NCBI GenBank assembly: GCA_047517625.1
Contig: JAKZSO010000112.1
Span: 1 to 7,883, forward strand
From: JABHVE01 sp047517625
GTDB lineage: Bacteria; Pseudomonadota; Alphaproteobacteria; UBA2966; CAIVPW01
DNA: 7,883 bases
Direction: 5' to 3'
Shown here: piece by piece, positions 1 to 6,819 of the stretch
Layout: each line of letters begins with the position of its first letter
How positions within the stretch are numbered: position 1 is the first letter of the stretch
Notes under the pieces: model-generated
Told to the model about the DNA's origin: nothing
What the model saw: the letters and a program-made list of their open reading frames with translations, nothing else
Databases searched by the model: none
Translations under genes and position numbers: made by a program

Positions 1-357
1 GCTTTGGCCGACGCCCGGGGCGCCATTGATTTAGCCATCGGCCATTTGGAAATGGCCGTGCATTTGTCGGCCGCACAAATGGCGCCGAACGGCGGACTGC
101 CCCGGTGGTCCGACGTGGCCTTTCTGGTTTCGCCAACCCAAATTCAAACCGGCACGCCGGTGGTGGTGTACGGCAACGATTTGGCCGAGGCCGCACACAC
201 CTGGCTGTCGTTGCAGGCATATGGGATCGACCGGGTCCAGGTGTTTGCCGGGCCGTTCCAGGTCTTGGCCAACGCCGACCTTGCCATGGAGGTGCCGCTA
301 GCCGGGGCGCCGGTCCGGGCCTCTAGTGTTTGTTTCGGCGCGCCGGTGGCCGAGTAG
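1..357 (+). CDS. Rhodanese-like domain protein, 5'-truncated by the window edge, no catalytic Cys seen
   Basis: The reading frame is open from base 1 to a TAG at 355-357, so the true start lies upstream; the TTG at position 4 is only the first start-like codon inside the window. The visible 118 residues resemble a thiosulfate sulfurtransferase (rhodanese) fold: a GH..xAVHL stretch early on, then TPVVVYGND followed by an Ala-rich helix (AAHTWLSLQAYG) and a VQVFAGPF strand, as in VVVYxx...LxxxGxxxVxxLxGG. At the place where an active rhodanese carries its sulfur-binding Cys the chain reads YGND, and the only Cys is near the C-terminus (SSVCFG). It is therefore probably a non-catalytic rhodanese domain or the N-terminal half of a two-domain type. 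It ends 11 bases before the transporter gene, so it is probably co-transcribed with the YeeE/TusA pair. Family assignment is moderate; activity is inferred to be absent. Confidence 0.6.
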   Translation, partial: ALADARGAIDLAIGHLEMAVHLSAAQMAPNGGLPRWSDVAFLVSPTQIQTGTPVVVYGNDLAEAAHTWLSLQAYGIDRVQVFAGPFQVLANADLAMEVPLAGAPVRASSVCFGAPVAE

Positions 358-368
358 GCGGCGGCGCC

Positions 369-1377
369 ATGGGCGGCATCGAACTGACATCCGGGTTGGC
401 GGTGGGATTGGCTTTCGGCTACGCGCTTCGGCGCGGGCGGTTTTGCGTTCAACACCGGGTTTCGCGACATTTTGATGGTCAAGGATTCGACCATGTTCAA
501 GGCCTAGGCGCTGGCGGTGATCGTCCAGATGGCTGGGGTCACGCTGTTGTCGGGGCTTGGTTACATGCCCATTTCGGTGCCGCCATTCTGGTGGGCGGCC
601 AACATCGCCGGTGGACTGATGTTCGGCGTCGGCATGGTGCTGGCCGGGGGGTGTTCCAGTGGCACGTGCTATCGCGCCGGCGAGGGCATGGCCGGGTCGG
701 TGTTGGCCTTGACGGGCTTTGGCTTGGGTATCTTACTGGCGGACCGCGGGGCGTTGGCGCCTGTGGAGCAATTTCTCCGCGCCGACATTGTTTCTGTCGG
801 TGGCGATCAAGTCACCTTGGCCAACATCATCGGCATCAACCCAATGTGGGTGGGGCTGGCGATCCCCGCCGCCGTGGGCTTTTGGCTGTGGCGGGGCGGG
901 CCAGGCAATCGCGGATACGCCAGTGGCGGTTGGGCGTGGCACCTTTCGGGGTTCGCCCTGGGCGCCATCGGCATCGCCGCGTGGCTCAGTTCATCGTCTG
1001 TGGGCCGGGAATTTGGTCTGTCCATGACCGGCCCACTTCGCACGTGGTTCGTGCTGGCTTTTACAGGAGAAAATTATCTCGATTGGGGCAGCGTCATGAT
1101 CGCGGGGCTGATCGCCGGATCGTTCGTCGCTGCCTGGTCCCATCGAGAATTGCGCTGGCGGGTGCCCCGGGGCGCGCGCATGCTCCAAGCCGGGGGCGGC
1201 GGCATTATCACGGGGGTCGGCGCCCAGATCGCCGGGGGCTGCAATATCGGCCACAGTTTGACCGGGCTTTCGGTGTTGTCCGTGGCAAGCGCCGTGACTA
1301 CCATCAGCATCTTGTTGGGGGCCTGGGTGATGGCCTATCTCTTATTCATTCGGCCCATGGCGGCGGAAACCGCGTAA
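369..1377 (+). pseudogene. YeeE/YedE-family sulfur (thiosulfate-type) transporter, frameshifted and with an in-frame stop
   Basis: The family is an inner-membrane channel-like importer of thiosulfate or related sulfur species that uses conserved cysteines along the path. ATG at 369 begins MGGIELTSGLAVG and reaches RRGRFC at about 438-446; the family continuation (FNTGFRDILMVKDS) then appears one frame over from 448, so one extra base lies at about 441-449. Nineteen codons later TAG at 505-507 interrupts FKA*ALAVIVQ. From 508 the frame is open to TAA at 1375-1377 and shows both signature repeats, GMVLAGGCSSGTCYRAGEG and GAQIAGGCNIGHSLTG, with many hydrophobic helices. Repaired, the protein would be about 335 residues, normal for the family, with Cys near 26, 95, 100 and 291. 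A GTG at 517 could start a 286-residue product lacking the first helices, but no clear ribosome site precedes it. The gene sits 14 bases before the TusA-like gene, the usual partner. Family identity is strong; whether it is a true pseudogene or a base-calling problem is open. Confidence 0.85.
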
Positions 1378-1391
1378 GGACGGGACGTGTA

Positions 1392-1625
1392 ATGGCTCAA
1401 TCCCAATTGGATATGCGCGGCGAGATTTGTCCGTACCCGCTGGTCGAATCGAAAAAAGCGGTGGCAAAGCTGGAACCCGGTGGCACCATCGAAATCTTGA
1501 TCGATTATCCGTTGGCCTTGGATAACGTCACGCGCTGGGTCCAAAGCGCCGGCCACGAGGTCATCGAAACCCGGGATCTCGGACCGTCGGAGTGGGCGCT
1601 AACTTTGCGGGCCAAGGCGGAATAG
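1392..1625 (+). CDS. TusA/SirA-like sulfur carrier protein
   Basis: This 77-residue protein has the length and layout of the TusA family: LDMRGEICPYPLVESKKAV, with the CPxP motif at residues 13-16, then a GGTIEILIDYPLALDNVTRW strand-helix unit and a GHEVIET segment. Cys13 is the expected persulfide carrier that receives sulfur from a partner and hands it on in the cytoplasm. ATG at 1392 follows an AAGGA ribosome site that overlaps the stop codon of the upstream transporter gene, which supports this start and translational coupling. The YeeE-TusA neighbour pair is a known arrangement (TsuA/TsuB-type thiosulfate uptake; YedE/YedF is the related pair), so the likely role is accepting sulfur from the transporter. 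Which sulfur species it handles cannot be read from the sequence. No lesion is visible here, in contrast to its transporter partner. Confidence 0.88.
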   Translation: MAQSQLDMRGEICPYPLVESKKAVAKLEPGGTIEILIDYPLALDNVTRWVQSAGHEVIETRDLGPSEWALTLRAKAE

Positions 1626-1650
1626 CGGTCTATGCGGAAGGCTGGGCCAT

Positions 1651-1758
1651 GATCTGCTTTTTGACTAGCGATCAGATTCACGCGCCCTCAGAAGGCCCGA
1701 TCTGCTCTTTGACCTAGCGATCAGATTCACGCGGCCTCAGAAGGCGCGATCTGCTCTT
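1651..1758. repeat. Tandem direct repeat, two 48/49-bp units plus an 11-bp start of a third
   Basis: Unit 1 is 1651-1698 and unit 2 is 1699-1747; they differ by three substitutions and one single-base indel. Positions 1748-1758 repeat the first 11 bases of the unit again (GATCTGCTCTT). Each unit contains AGCGATCAGATTCACGCG and a small GCC..TCAGAA..GGC inverted repeat. The block fills the gap between the convergent TusA-like gene (ends 1625) and the minus-strand DUF2927 gene (ends 1762). It may serve as a bidirectional transcription end, but there is no strong stem with a T tract. There are no spacers, so this is not a CRISPR array. Confidence 0.85.
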
Positions 1759-1761
1759 GGA

Positions 1762-2640
1762 TTAAAACCTCACCGCGGGAAGATCGAGCAGATTTCCGGG
1801 CGGGTCAAATTCCCACCAATTGATGGGCTGGCGCTGGGCCAGGGCGGCGACGGGATCAGCCGAATTGTTGACCAATTCCAGCAACCCAATCATAACCTGC
1901 CGCGCCGTCGCCAGAACTTCGGCCCGCAGCATGTCCGTGGTCAGGCGCTGGTCGTACAAGGTGCGGATCAAGATCAAATCGTTCACGGTGAAAACCTCGG
2001 GCGAATTACCATTGCCCAAGGCCGAAAAAAACGTGCGCTGGGGGTGCCCGGGAAATCCCAAGGTGTGCATGATTTCGTGGGCCAAACATTCGCCCACCCT
2101 GTCGGCGCGCAAATCGTTTGGGATCACTACAAAGGCAGACTGAATTTCACCAAAAATGTTTGCAATGGTGTTGGAAAAGCACTGGACGGCCTCCGGTCGG
2201 TCAAAGCTCCGGGCGGCCTGGGACCGATACCAATCGCGTTCGGAAAAAAAAACTTCCGTGGTCGCGGCTGAGTCCGCCTCCGGCACCTTGAACTCCAGAC
2301 CCGTCAAAGCCTCCAATTGCGAAAACAGTCCGCGCAATACGCCGCGGTACTCAGCCCCGCCGTCACCCACTAGCACCGCGGATATGGGCCCAGTCCAGCG
2401 CTGGATTGTCGACCACTCCTCGATACTCGGGTCCTCGCGAAAGGCGATCCGTTCAAAATTTCGCACCAAATTGTCGATATTTGTTGGGTGGCCAGGGGCC
2501 TGGGAGACAGCCGGGGCCGGCCACAACGGCGCGGCCAAGGCCAGCACAAGAACGATCACAATGGCGATGGCCCAACGACCCCCGGGCCGCGCAGGCCGTC
2601 GCGCGTGTTCAAGATTGGTCGACAGGTTAGTCATCGCCAT
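1762..2640 (-). CDS. DUF2927-type exported or membrane-anchored putative zinc metallopeptidase (copy 1)
   Basis: The protein has 292 residues. Residues 23-39 form a hydrophobic helix, followed by a possible signal-peptidase site after Ala48 (VSQA|PG), so the rest is probably periplasmic, either released or tethered. The body follows the DUF2927 pattern as I recall it: GPISAVLVGDGG near 84-95, then ECLAHEIMHTLGFPGH at 184-199, SALGN, and NDLILIRTLYDQRL...DM near 220-237. His188, Glu189, His192, Gly195 and His199 complete the HExxHxxGxxxH zinc signature of metzincin-type peptidases. Cys154 and Cys185 bracket the segment before it and could form a disulfide. ATG at 2640 is preceded by a weak GAG element; ATG at 2634 is the alternative start. 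The gene lies 66 bases after its paralogue and shares its strand, so co-transcription with it and TetR is likely. Peptidase activity and substrate are inferred, not known. Confidence 0.85.
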   Translation of the reverse strand: MAMTNLSTNLEHARRPARPGGRWAIAIVIVLVLALAAPLWPAPAVSQAPGHPTNIDNLVRNFERIAFREDPSIEEWSTIQRWTGPISAVLVGDGGAEYRGVLRGLFSQLEALTGLEFKVPEADSAATTEVFFSERDWYRSQAARSFDRPEAVQCFSNTIANIFGEIQSAFVVIPNDLRADRVGECLAHEIMHTLGFPGHPQRTFFSALGNGNSPEVFTVNDLILIRTLYDQRLTTDMLRAEVLATARQVMIGLLELVNNSADPVAALAQRQPINWWEFDPPGNLLDLPAVRF

Positions 2641-2706
2641 GGTGGCTCAATAGTACATGAAACCGTGGCAACCCCGGGCAAATCCCCGTGACCGAAATGA
2701 CGCCCG

Positions 2707-3519
2707 TCAGTCCCGGGCCAGCACGGCCAACAATTCCGCCGCGTCCTCGGCGGCCTCCGCCTGGTCCAGCAGCTCGGCGATGATATCCCGGGCGGCTGCG
2801 ACCATGGTCTGCCGTGACATGTTCCAGGCCAAGCGATTGTCATACAGGGCGCGGATCAAAATCCAGTCGTTGATGGTCAGCATTCGGTACGCCGGATCGT
2901 TGCTCAAGGCCGAGGGAAACAGCAATGCCGGGTGGCCTTGGAATCCCAACGCATGCATTGATTCGTGGGCTAAGCATTTCATCATCGTGGCGTCGTCCAA
3001 ATCGTCGGGGATCAATATCCTGGCGCCAACGATTGTTCCCGGCCGGCCACCCGCAGTCGTGGTCACGCATTGAACGTTGTCGGGCCGTGCGATCAACACC
3101 GCGGACCGTTCAAAATCTTCCCGTGACAAAATAATGTTCAAATTTGCCCGGCGCTCGGCGCCAAGGGAGAACTGAACACTGGTCAAGATTTCGAATTCTC
3201 GCAGCATTGCCGAGACCTCGGGCAGCCAGGCTTCACCCCCATCGCCCGTTAGCGCCACACGTACGGGCTGACCCCACCGGATCAGCCTGGTGGCGATCGT
3301 TGTGTCCCCCAGATCGTCATAGACCATTGCCGCGAAATTTTCGGTTAGACGCTCCAAACTGGCCGGCGCTTCCCTTTGGCCTTCGCTTTCGATCACTGCC
3401 GCCAAGGTCAAGATCATCGCCACAACCACGATCAAAGCGACAATGCGGCGCAAAGAAAGCCTGGGATCCCGGGCGCTGAATTCCTGGGCGCCTTCGGGAT
3501 CCAGCCCAGGGTCGTTCAT
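2707..3519 (-). CDS. DUF2927-type membrane-anchored putative zinc metallopeptidase (copy 2)
   Basis: This is a 270-residue paralogue of the downstream gene. A charged N-terminus precedes a hydrophobic helix at about residues 26-43, which is probably a signal anchor with the body in the periplasm. The body shows QPVRVALTGDGG, then KCLAHESMHALGFQGH (zinc-type residues His185, Glu186, His189, Gly192, His196), PSALSND and NDWILIRALYDNRL...NM. Over the last 75 or so shared residues about half are identical to copy 1. Cys151 and Cys182 match the Cys pair of copy 1. I chose ATG at 3519 because TTGAGCCA sits just before it, the same 8-mer that precedes copy 1. An in-frame ATG at 3546 would add nine residues (MTQHPFEPK) but has no visible ribosome site. 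Either start lies within 50 bases of the TetR stop at 3561. The C-terminus is an Ala/Glu-rich helix without the WWEFDPPG tail of copy 1. Confidence 0.84.
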   Translation of the reverse strand: MNDPGLDPEGAQEFSARDPRLSLRRIVALIVVVAMILTLAAVIESEGQREAPASLERLTENFAAMVYDDLGDTTIATRLIRWGQPVRVALTGDGGEAWLPEVSAMLREFEILTSVQFSLGAERRANLNIILSREDFERSAVLIARPDNVQCVTTTAGGRPGTIVGARILIPDDLDDATMMKCLAHESMHALGFQGHPALLFPSALSNDPAYRMLTINDWILIRALYDNRLAWNMSRQTMVAAARDIIAELLDQAEAAEDAAELLAVLARD

Positions 3520-3560
3520 TTTTGGCTCAAAGGGATGCTGGGTCATTTGGGTCAGGGCGG

Positions 3561-4181
3561 CTAGCGCTGGGGGCCGGGTTGGTCTCGGACACCATGACCC
3601 AGCGGCCTAGTTTGCCAAATGGTTTTCGCCATGCGCCTTATCAAGGCATCGGAGTCTTCCGGTTTCAGCCGCCCGGGCGATTCCATTTCAAACAGTGCCA
3701 AACTGTGCATGGCCGCCACCATCGTCGTCGTCGTTGCCTCCACGTCCCAGGGTACGCCGCTGGCGGCCGCCATTTGCCGCAGTCTCAAGCTAATCGCCTC
3801 AAAAAACTTCCTTTCGGCGCTGTTGGGGTCGCGAACACCGCGCACTTGGCGGCGCAGATCGGGGTGGCTTGCCAGGCCAAGGTACCCCGGGGCGGCCCTG
3901 CGAAAATACCCCAGCATTGCGATCATCGAGCACGTCAAGAATTCCAGACCATCATCGGTTCCTGCACAGGCGGCAACCGCAGCCCGGGCATCATCGGCCG
4001 GTGGCGCCATGGCGGCGGCAAACAAATGTGCTTTGGTGCCGAACCGTTTAAACAATGTAGCCTCCGCCACCTCCGCCCGGTGGGCAATTTCCAGCGTCGA
4101 CCCGGCGAACCCGGATTCCAGGAACACGGTTCGGGCGGCGGTCAAAAGCTGTTGGTTGGATCGCTTTTTATTGCGCCCCAT
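3561..4181 (-). CDS. TetR/AcrR-family transcriptional regulator
   Basis: This 206-residue protein begins MGRNKKRSNQQLLTAARTVF. Residues 10-57 form the TetR DNA-binding domain: LLTAARTVFLESGFAGSTL, EIAHRAEVAEATLFKRFGTKAHLF, with the usual F/YxxFGxKxxL ending. The rest is a helical ligand and dimer domain too variable to name a ligand. ATG at 4181 is preceded, six bases away, by GAGGAG, so I prefer it to an in-frame ATG at 4238 that would add 19 unlike-family residues. It is the first gene of a minus-strand set with two DUF2927 genes 14-41 bases behind it, so it probably controls itself and them; the AT-rich inverted repeat at 4262-4277 is a candidate operator. It could equally regulate the divergent helicase gene. 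Most TetR proteins are repressors released by a small molecule; that applies here by family only. Confidence 0.9.
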   Translation of the reverse strand: MGRNKKRSNQQLLTAARTVFLESGFAGSTLEIAHRAEVAEATLFKRFGTKAHLFAAAMAPPADDARAAVAACAGTDDGLEFLTCSMIAMLGYFRRAAPGYLGLASHPDLRRQVRGVRDPNSAERKFFEAISLRLRQMAAASGVPWDVEATTTTMVAAMHSLALFEMESPGRLKPEDSDALIRRMAKTIWQTRPLGHGVRDQPGPQR

Positions 4182-4187
4182 TTGGGT

Positions 4188-4193
4188 CTCCTC
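4188..4193 (-). promoter_or_regulatory. Ribosome binding site of the TetR gene
   Basis: On the minus strand GAGGAG lies six bases before ATG at 4181. It is one of the best ribosome sites in the window and fixes the TetR start at 4181 rather than 4238. Confidence 0.8.
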
Positions 4194-4261
4194 GTTCACC
4201 AAGGCCGGCCACGGAGTCTTGGCATGTGACAGCCCCAATTGCGTTTTTATCCTGAATTAAA

Positions 4262-4277
4262 AAGTAAATACATACTT
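4262..4277. promoter_or_regulatory. Candidate TetR operator, inverted repeat AAGTA-6-TACTT
   Basis: AAGTA at 4262-4266 and TACTT at 4273-4277 are perfect 5-bp arms around a 6-bp centre, inside the AT-rich patch 81 bases upstream of the TetR start. Size and position suit a TetR-family operator controlling the divergent promoters. The arms are short and chance occurrence in AT-rich DNA is possible. Confidence 0.35.
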
Positions 4278-4397
4278 AAATAAATTTTTGGGTCAGTTTC
4301 GGCGAGCCGGGTGACGGCCAAACCTTGCCATCGGGCTTGACTTTCCTCATCACACGCGTCATTTCAGCACTAAGAATTCTCGTGATCGCGTAATTCA

Positions 4398-4413
4398 GCC
4401 CGGTTTTTCGGGC
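4398..4413 (+). promoter_or_regulatory. Small hairpin in the presumed helicase leader
   Basis: GCCCG at 4398-4402 and CGGGC at 4409-4413 enclose a GTTTTT loop. It lies about 125 bases before the helicase TTG start. No T tract follows, so it is not a typical terminator; it may be a leader structure. Confidence 0.3.
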
Positions 4414-4525
4414 GCAATTATCCCGAGTTCTCACATTCATAAATTCGTCGGCCCCAGGCGCGAAGGGGCGATGACAACTGGCTCGGACCCGCCGCGCGCC
4501 AAGTGCGCGCGTCCGTTCGGGCAAC

Positions 4526-4530
4526 AAGGA
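4526..4530 (+). promoter_or_regulatory. Ribosome binding site that favours the TTG start of the helicase
   Basis: AAGGA at 4526-4530 lies nine bases before TTG at 4540. The rival ATG at 4471 has only an AAGGGG two bases away, which is too close to work well. Confidence 0.5.
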
Positions 4531-4539
4531 AACCGTAAT

Positions 4540-5817
<1,278 letters not shown>

Positions 5818-5836
5818 CCGCTGAAAGTTTTTTCGT

Positions 5837-5857
5837 AATGTGGGAAAAACTCACATT
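5837..5857. other. Inverted repeat / hairpin after the helicase gene
   Basis: AATGTGGG at 5837-5844 pairs with CTCACATT at 5850-5857 (one G-T wobble) around an AAAAA loop, 20 bases past the helicase stop. No T run follows on the plus strand; a TTTTTT run precedes it instead. It may be a weak terminator, an RNA 3'-end stabiliser or a protein-binding palindrome. Confidence 0.45.
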
Positions 5858-5869
5858 CGGGTAGAATAT

Positions 5870-5886
5870 CCGATACTCCCTATCGG
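5870..5886. promoter_or_regulatory. Candidate operator palindrome CCGATA-5-TATCGG
   Basis: Perfect 6-bp arms CCGATA (5870-5875) and TATCGG (5881-5886) flank CTCCC. The site lies about 65 bases before the DUF2306 gene, the usual place for a regulator binding site, with a TAGAAT (5862-5867) just upstream that could be a -10 box; no matching -35 is clear. Confidence 0.35.
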
Positions 5887-5940
5887 TAGCGTTTCAGTTC
5901 GTGTGGTGAGCAACCGAAACCCGCGCCCCGGCCCAATACA

Positions 5941-5946
5941 GGGGAG
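5941..5946 (+). promoter_or_regulatory. Ribosome binding site of the DUF2306 gene
   Basis: GGGGAG lies five bases before a TTG at 5952 and is the reason for choosing this TTG as the start of the DUF2306 reading frame. Confidence 0.6.
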
Positions 5947-5951
5947 TTCAA

Positions 5952-6643
5952 TTGCGTATTCCTAGACGAAACTTCTTGGCAACCTCCGCGGAATTCACCG
6001 TAAAGGCCGATTTGTGGGTGCCCGCCGGGCTGATCGCGCTCAGCCTCGTCCCGATTGCCGCTGGCGCCATGCGCCTGGCCGAGCTGGCCAGTGGCGCGGA
6101 GATCACACCGGAAAATGCGCGGTTCTTCGCGGCGCCCTTGCCCGTGGTGGTGCATATCCTCAGCACTAGCTTCTACCTGCTTCTGGGTGCTTTCCAATTC
6201 TCCCCGGCATCCGCGGCCGGAGAATCGGCTGGCACCGCAATGCTGGGCGGCTGCTGGTTCCCCTCGGACTTTTCGCCGCACTATCGGGTCTGTGGCTGAC
6301 CGTGTCCTATCCCCCTGTCGACAACGACGGCCCGCTTCTTTATGGCTTCCGGCTCCTGTTCGGGTCGGCGATGGTCTTGTTCATCAGCCTCGGTTATGCC
6401 GCCATCCGTCGTCGGGACGTTGCCCGGCACCGCGCCTGGATGACTCGCGGCTATGCAGTCGCCGTCGGTGTCGGCACGCAGGCGCTGGTCCATGTGCCCT
6501 GGTACTTGATCGTCCGCACGGAGCCGGGTGAGCTTAGCAGGGCGCTGCTTATGGGGGCCGGCTGGGTCATCACCCTTGCCTTGGCCGAATGGATCATCCG
6601 GAGGCGACCGGCCCCTGCGCCGCGGTCCCCCGTGACTGCCTGA
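5952..6643 (+). pseudogene. DUF2306-family polytopic membrane protein, broken by a one-base deletion
   Basis: TTG at 5952 begins MRIPRRNFLA, and frame 1 runs through two membrane helices (VPAGLIALSLVPIAAGAM, about 23-40; LPVVVHILSTSFYLLLGAFQF, about 63-83). At the CCCC run, 6202-6205, the frame must shift: the next frame gives PGIRGRRIGWHRNAGRLLVPLGLFAALSGLWLTVSYPP and then LLFGSAMVLFISLGYAAIRRRDVARHRAWMTRGYA...GWVITLALAEWIIRR to TGA at 6641-6643. HR..GR and RHRAWM are the family's typical loops. One missing C explains everything; repaired length would be 230 residues with about seven helices. Unrepaired, translation ends at 6297-6299 after 115 residues. The function of DUF2306 proteins is unknown to me; they are inner-membrane proteins. 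The RR near the N-terminus is not a convincing Tat signal. Identity is fairly strong, the deletion is clear, and its cause is open. Confidence 0.82.
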
Positions 6644-6785
6644 CAGGAAAACGTTTCCGCCAGATCGGCCAGAGTTGCCGGTGGGTGCCGCCGCCCGGGT
6701 GAGGGGGTTGCGTCGAAGGTTGAGCGGGTTGCTTAGCGCCGCACACCCTCCTGCAAAGCGCCATTCCTGGCTCCGTCGAACGAAA

Positions 6786-6810
6786 GGGCCGCCCCAAACT
6801 GGAGCGGCCC
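6786..6810 (-). terminator. Rho-independent-type terminator of the fibronectin-III-like gene
   Basis: GGGCCGC (6786-6792) and GCGGCCC (6804-6810) are perfect arms, and CCA/TGG inside extends the stem to about 11 bp with one wobble and a three-base loop. On the minus strand the stem is followed by TTTCGTT. It starts nine bases past the stop codon at 6820, so it fits termination of the minus-strand gene. The T tract is short. Confidence 0.75.
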
Positions 6811-6819
6811 AAGCAGGTG

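Larger units (their letters stand above)
4182..4539. other. Divergent intergenic region between TetR and the DEAD-box helicase
   Basis: These 358 bases separate two divergent genes and hold no convincing coding region; a minus-strand frame across it is a shadow of the helicase. It contains an AT-rich patch at about 4251-4290 in otherwise GC-rich DNA, an inverted repeat at 4262-4277, and a short hairpin at 4398-4413. A TTGACT occurs at 4337-4342, but no good -10 box lies 16-18 bases after it. Promoters for both directions are expected here, yet I cannot place them with confidence. The helicase may have a long untranslated leader. Confidence 0.6.

Noticed and set aside
505..507. Recoded TAG (readthrough or reassigned stop) in the transporter
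   Set aside because: A frameshift lies just upstream, another gene is cut by TAA rather than TAG, and TetR itself ends in TAG, so reassignment is not supported.
330..1625. A long plus-strand open frame of 431 codons covering the transporter region
   Set aside because: Only 369-446 (transporter N-terminus) and 1392-1625 (TusA-like) are real in this frame; the Arg/Gly/His-rich middle is an out-of-frame reading of the transporter.
1651..1758. CRISPR array
   Set aside because: The units are directly contiguous with no spacers, and only two full copies exist.
3522..4260. Plus-strand frames of 213-235 codons opposite TetR
   Set aside because: They mirror the TetR codons on the other strand; the TetR reading has a clear DNA-binding domain and a GAGGAG ribosome site.
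5952..6000. Twin-arginine signal (PRRNFLA) at the start of the DUF2306 protein
   Set aside because: The first hydrophobic helix begins about 16 residues after the RR pair and the protein is polytopic, so a Tat signal is unlikely.
6195..6210. Programmed ribosomal frameshift in the DUF2306 gene
   Set aside because: There is no classic slippery heptamer, internal ribosome site or following structure that I can see, and DUF2306 proteins are ordinarily single-frame; a missing base is simpler.
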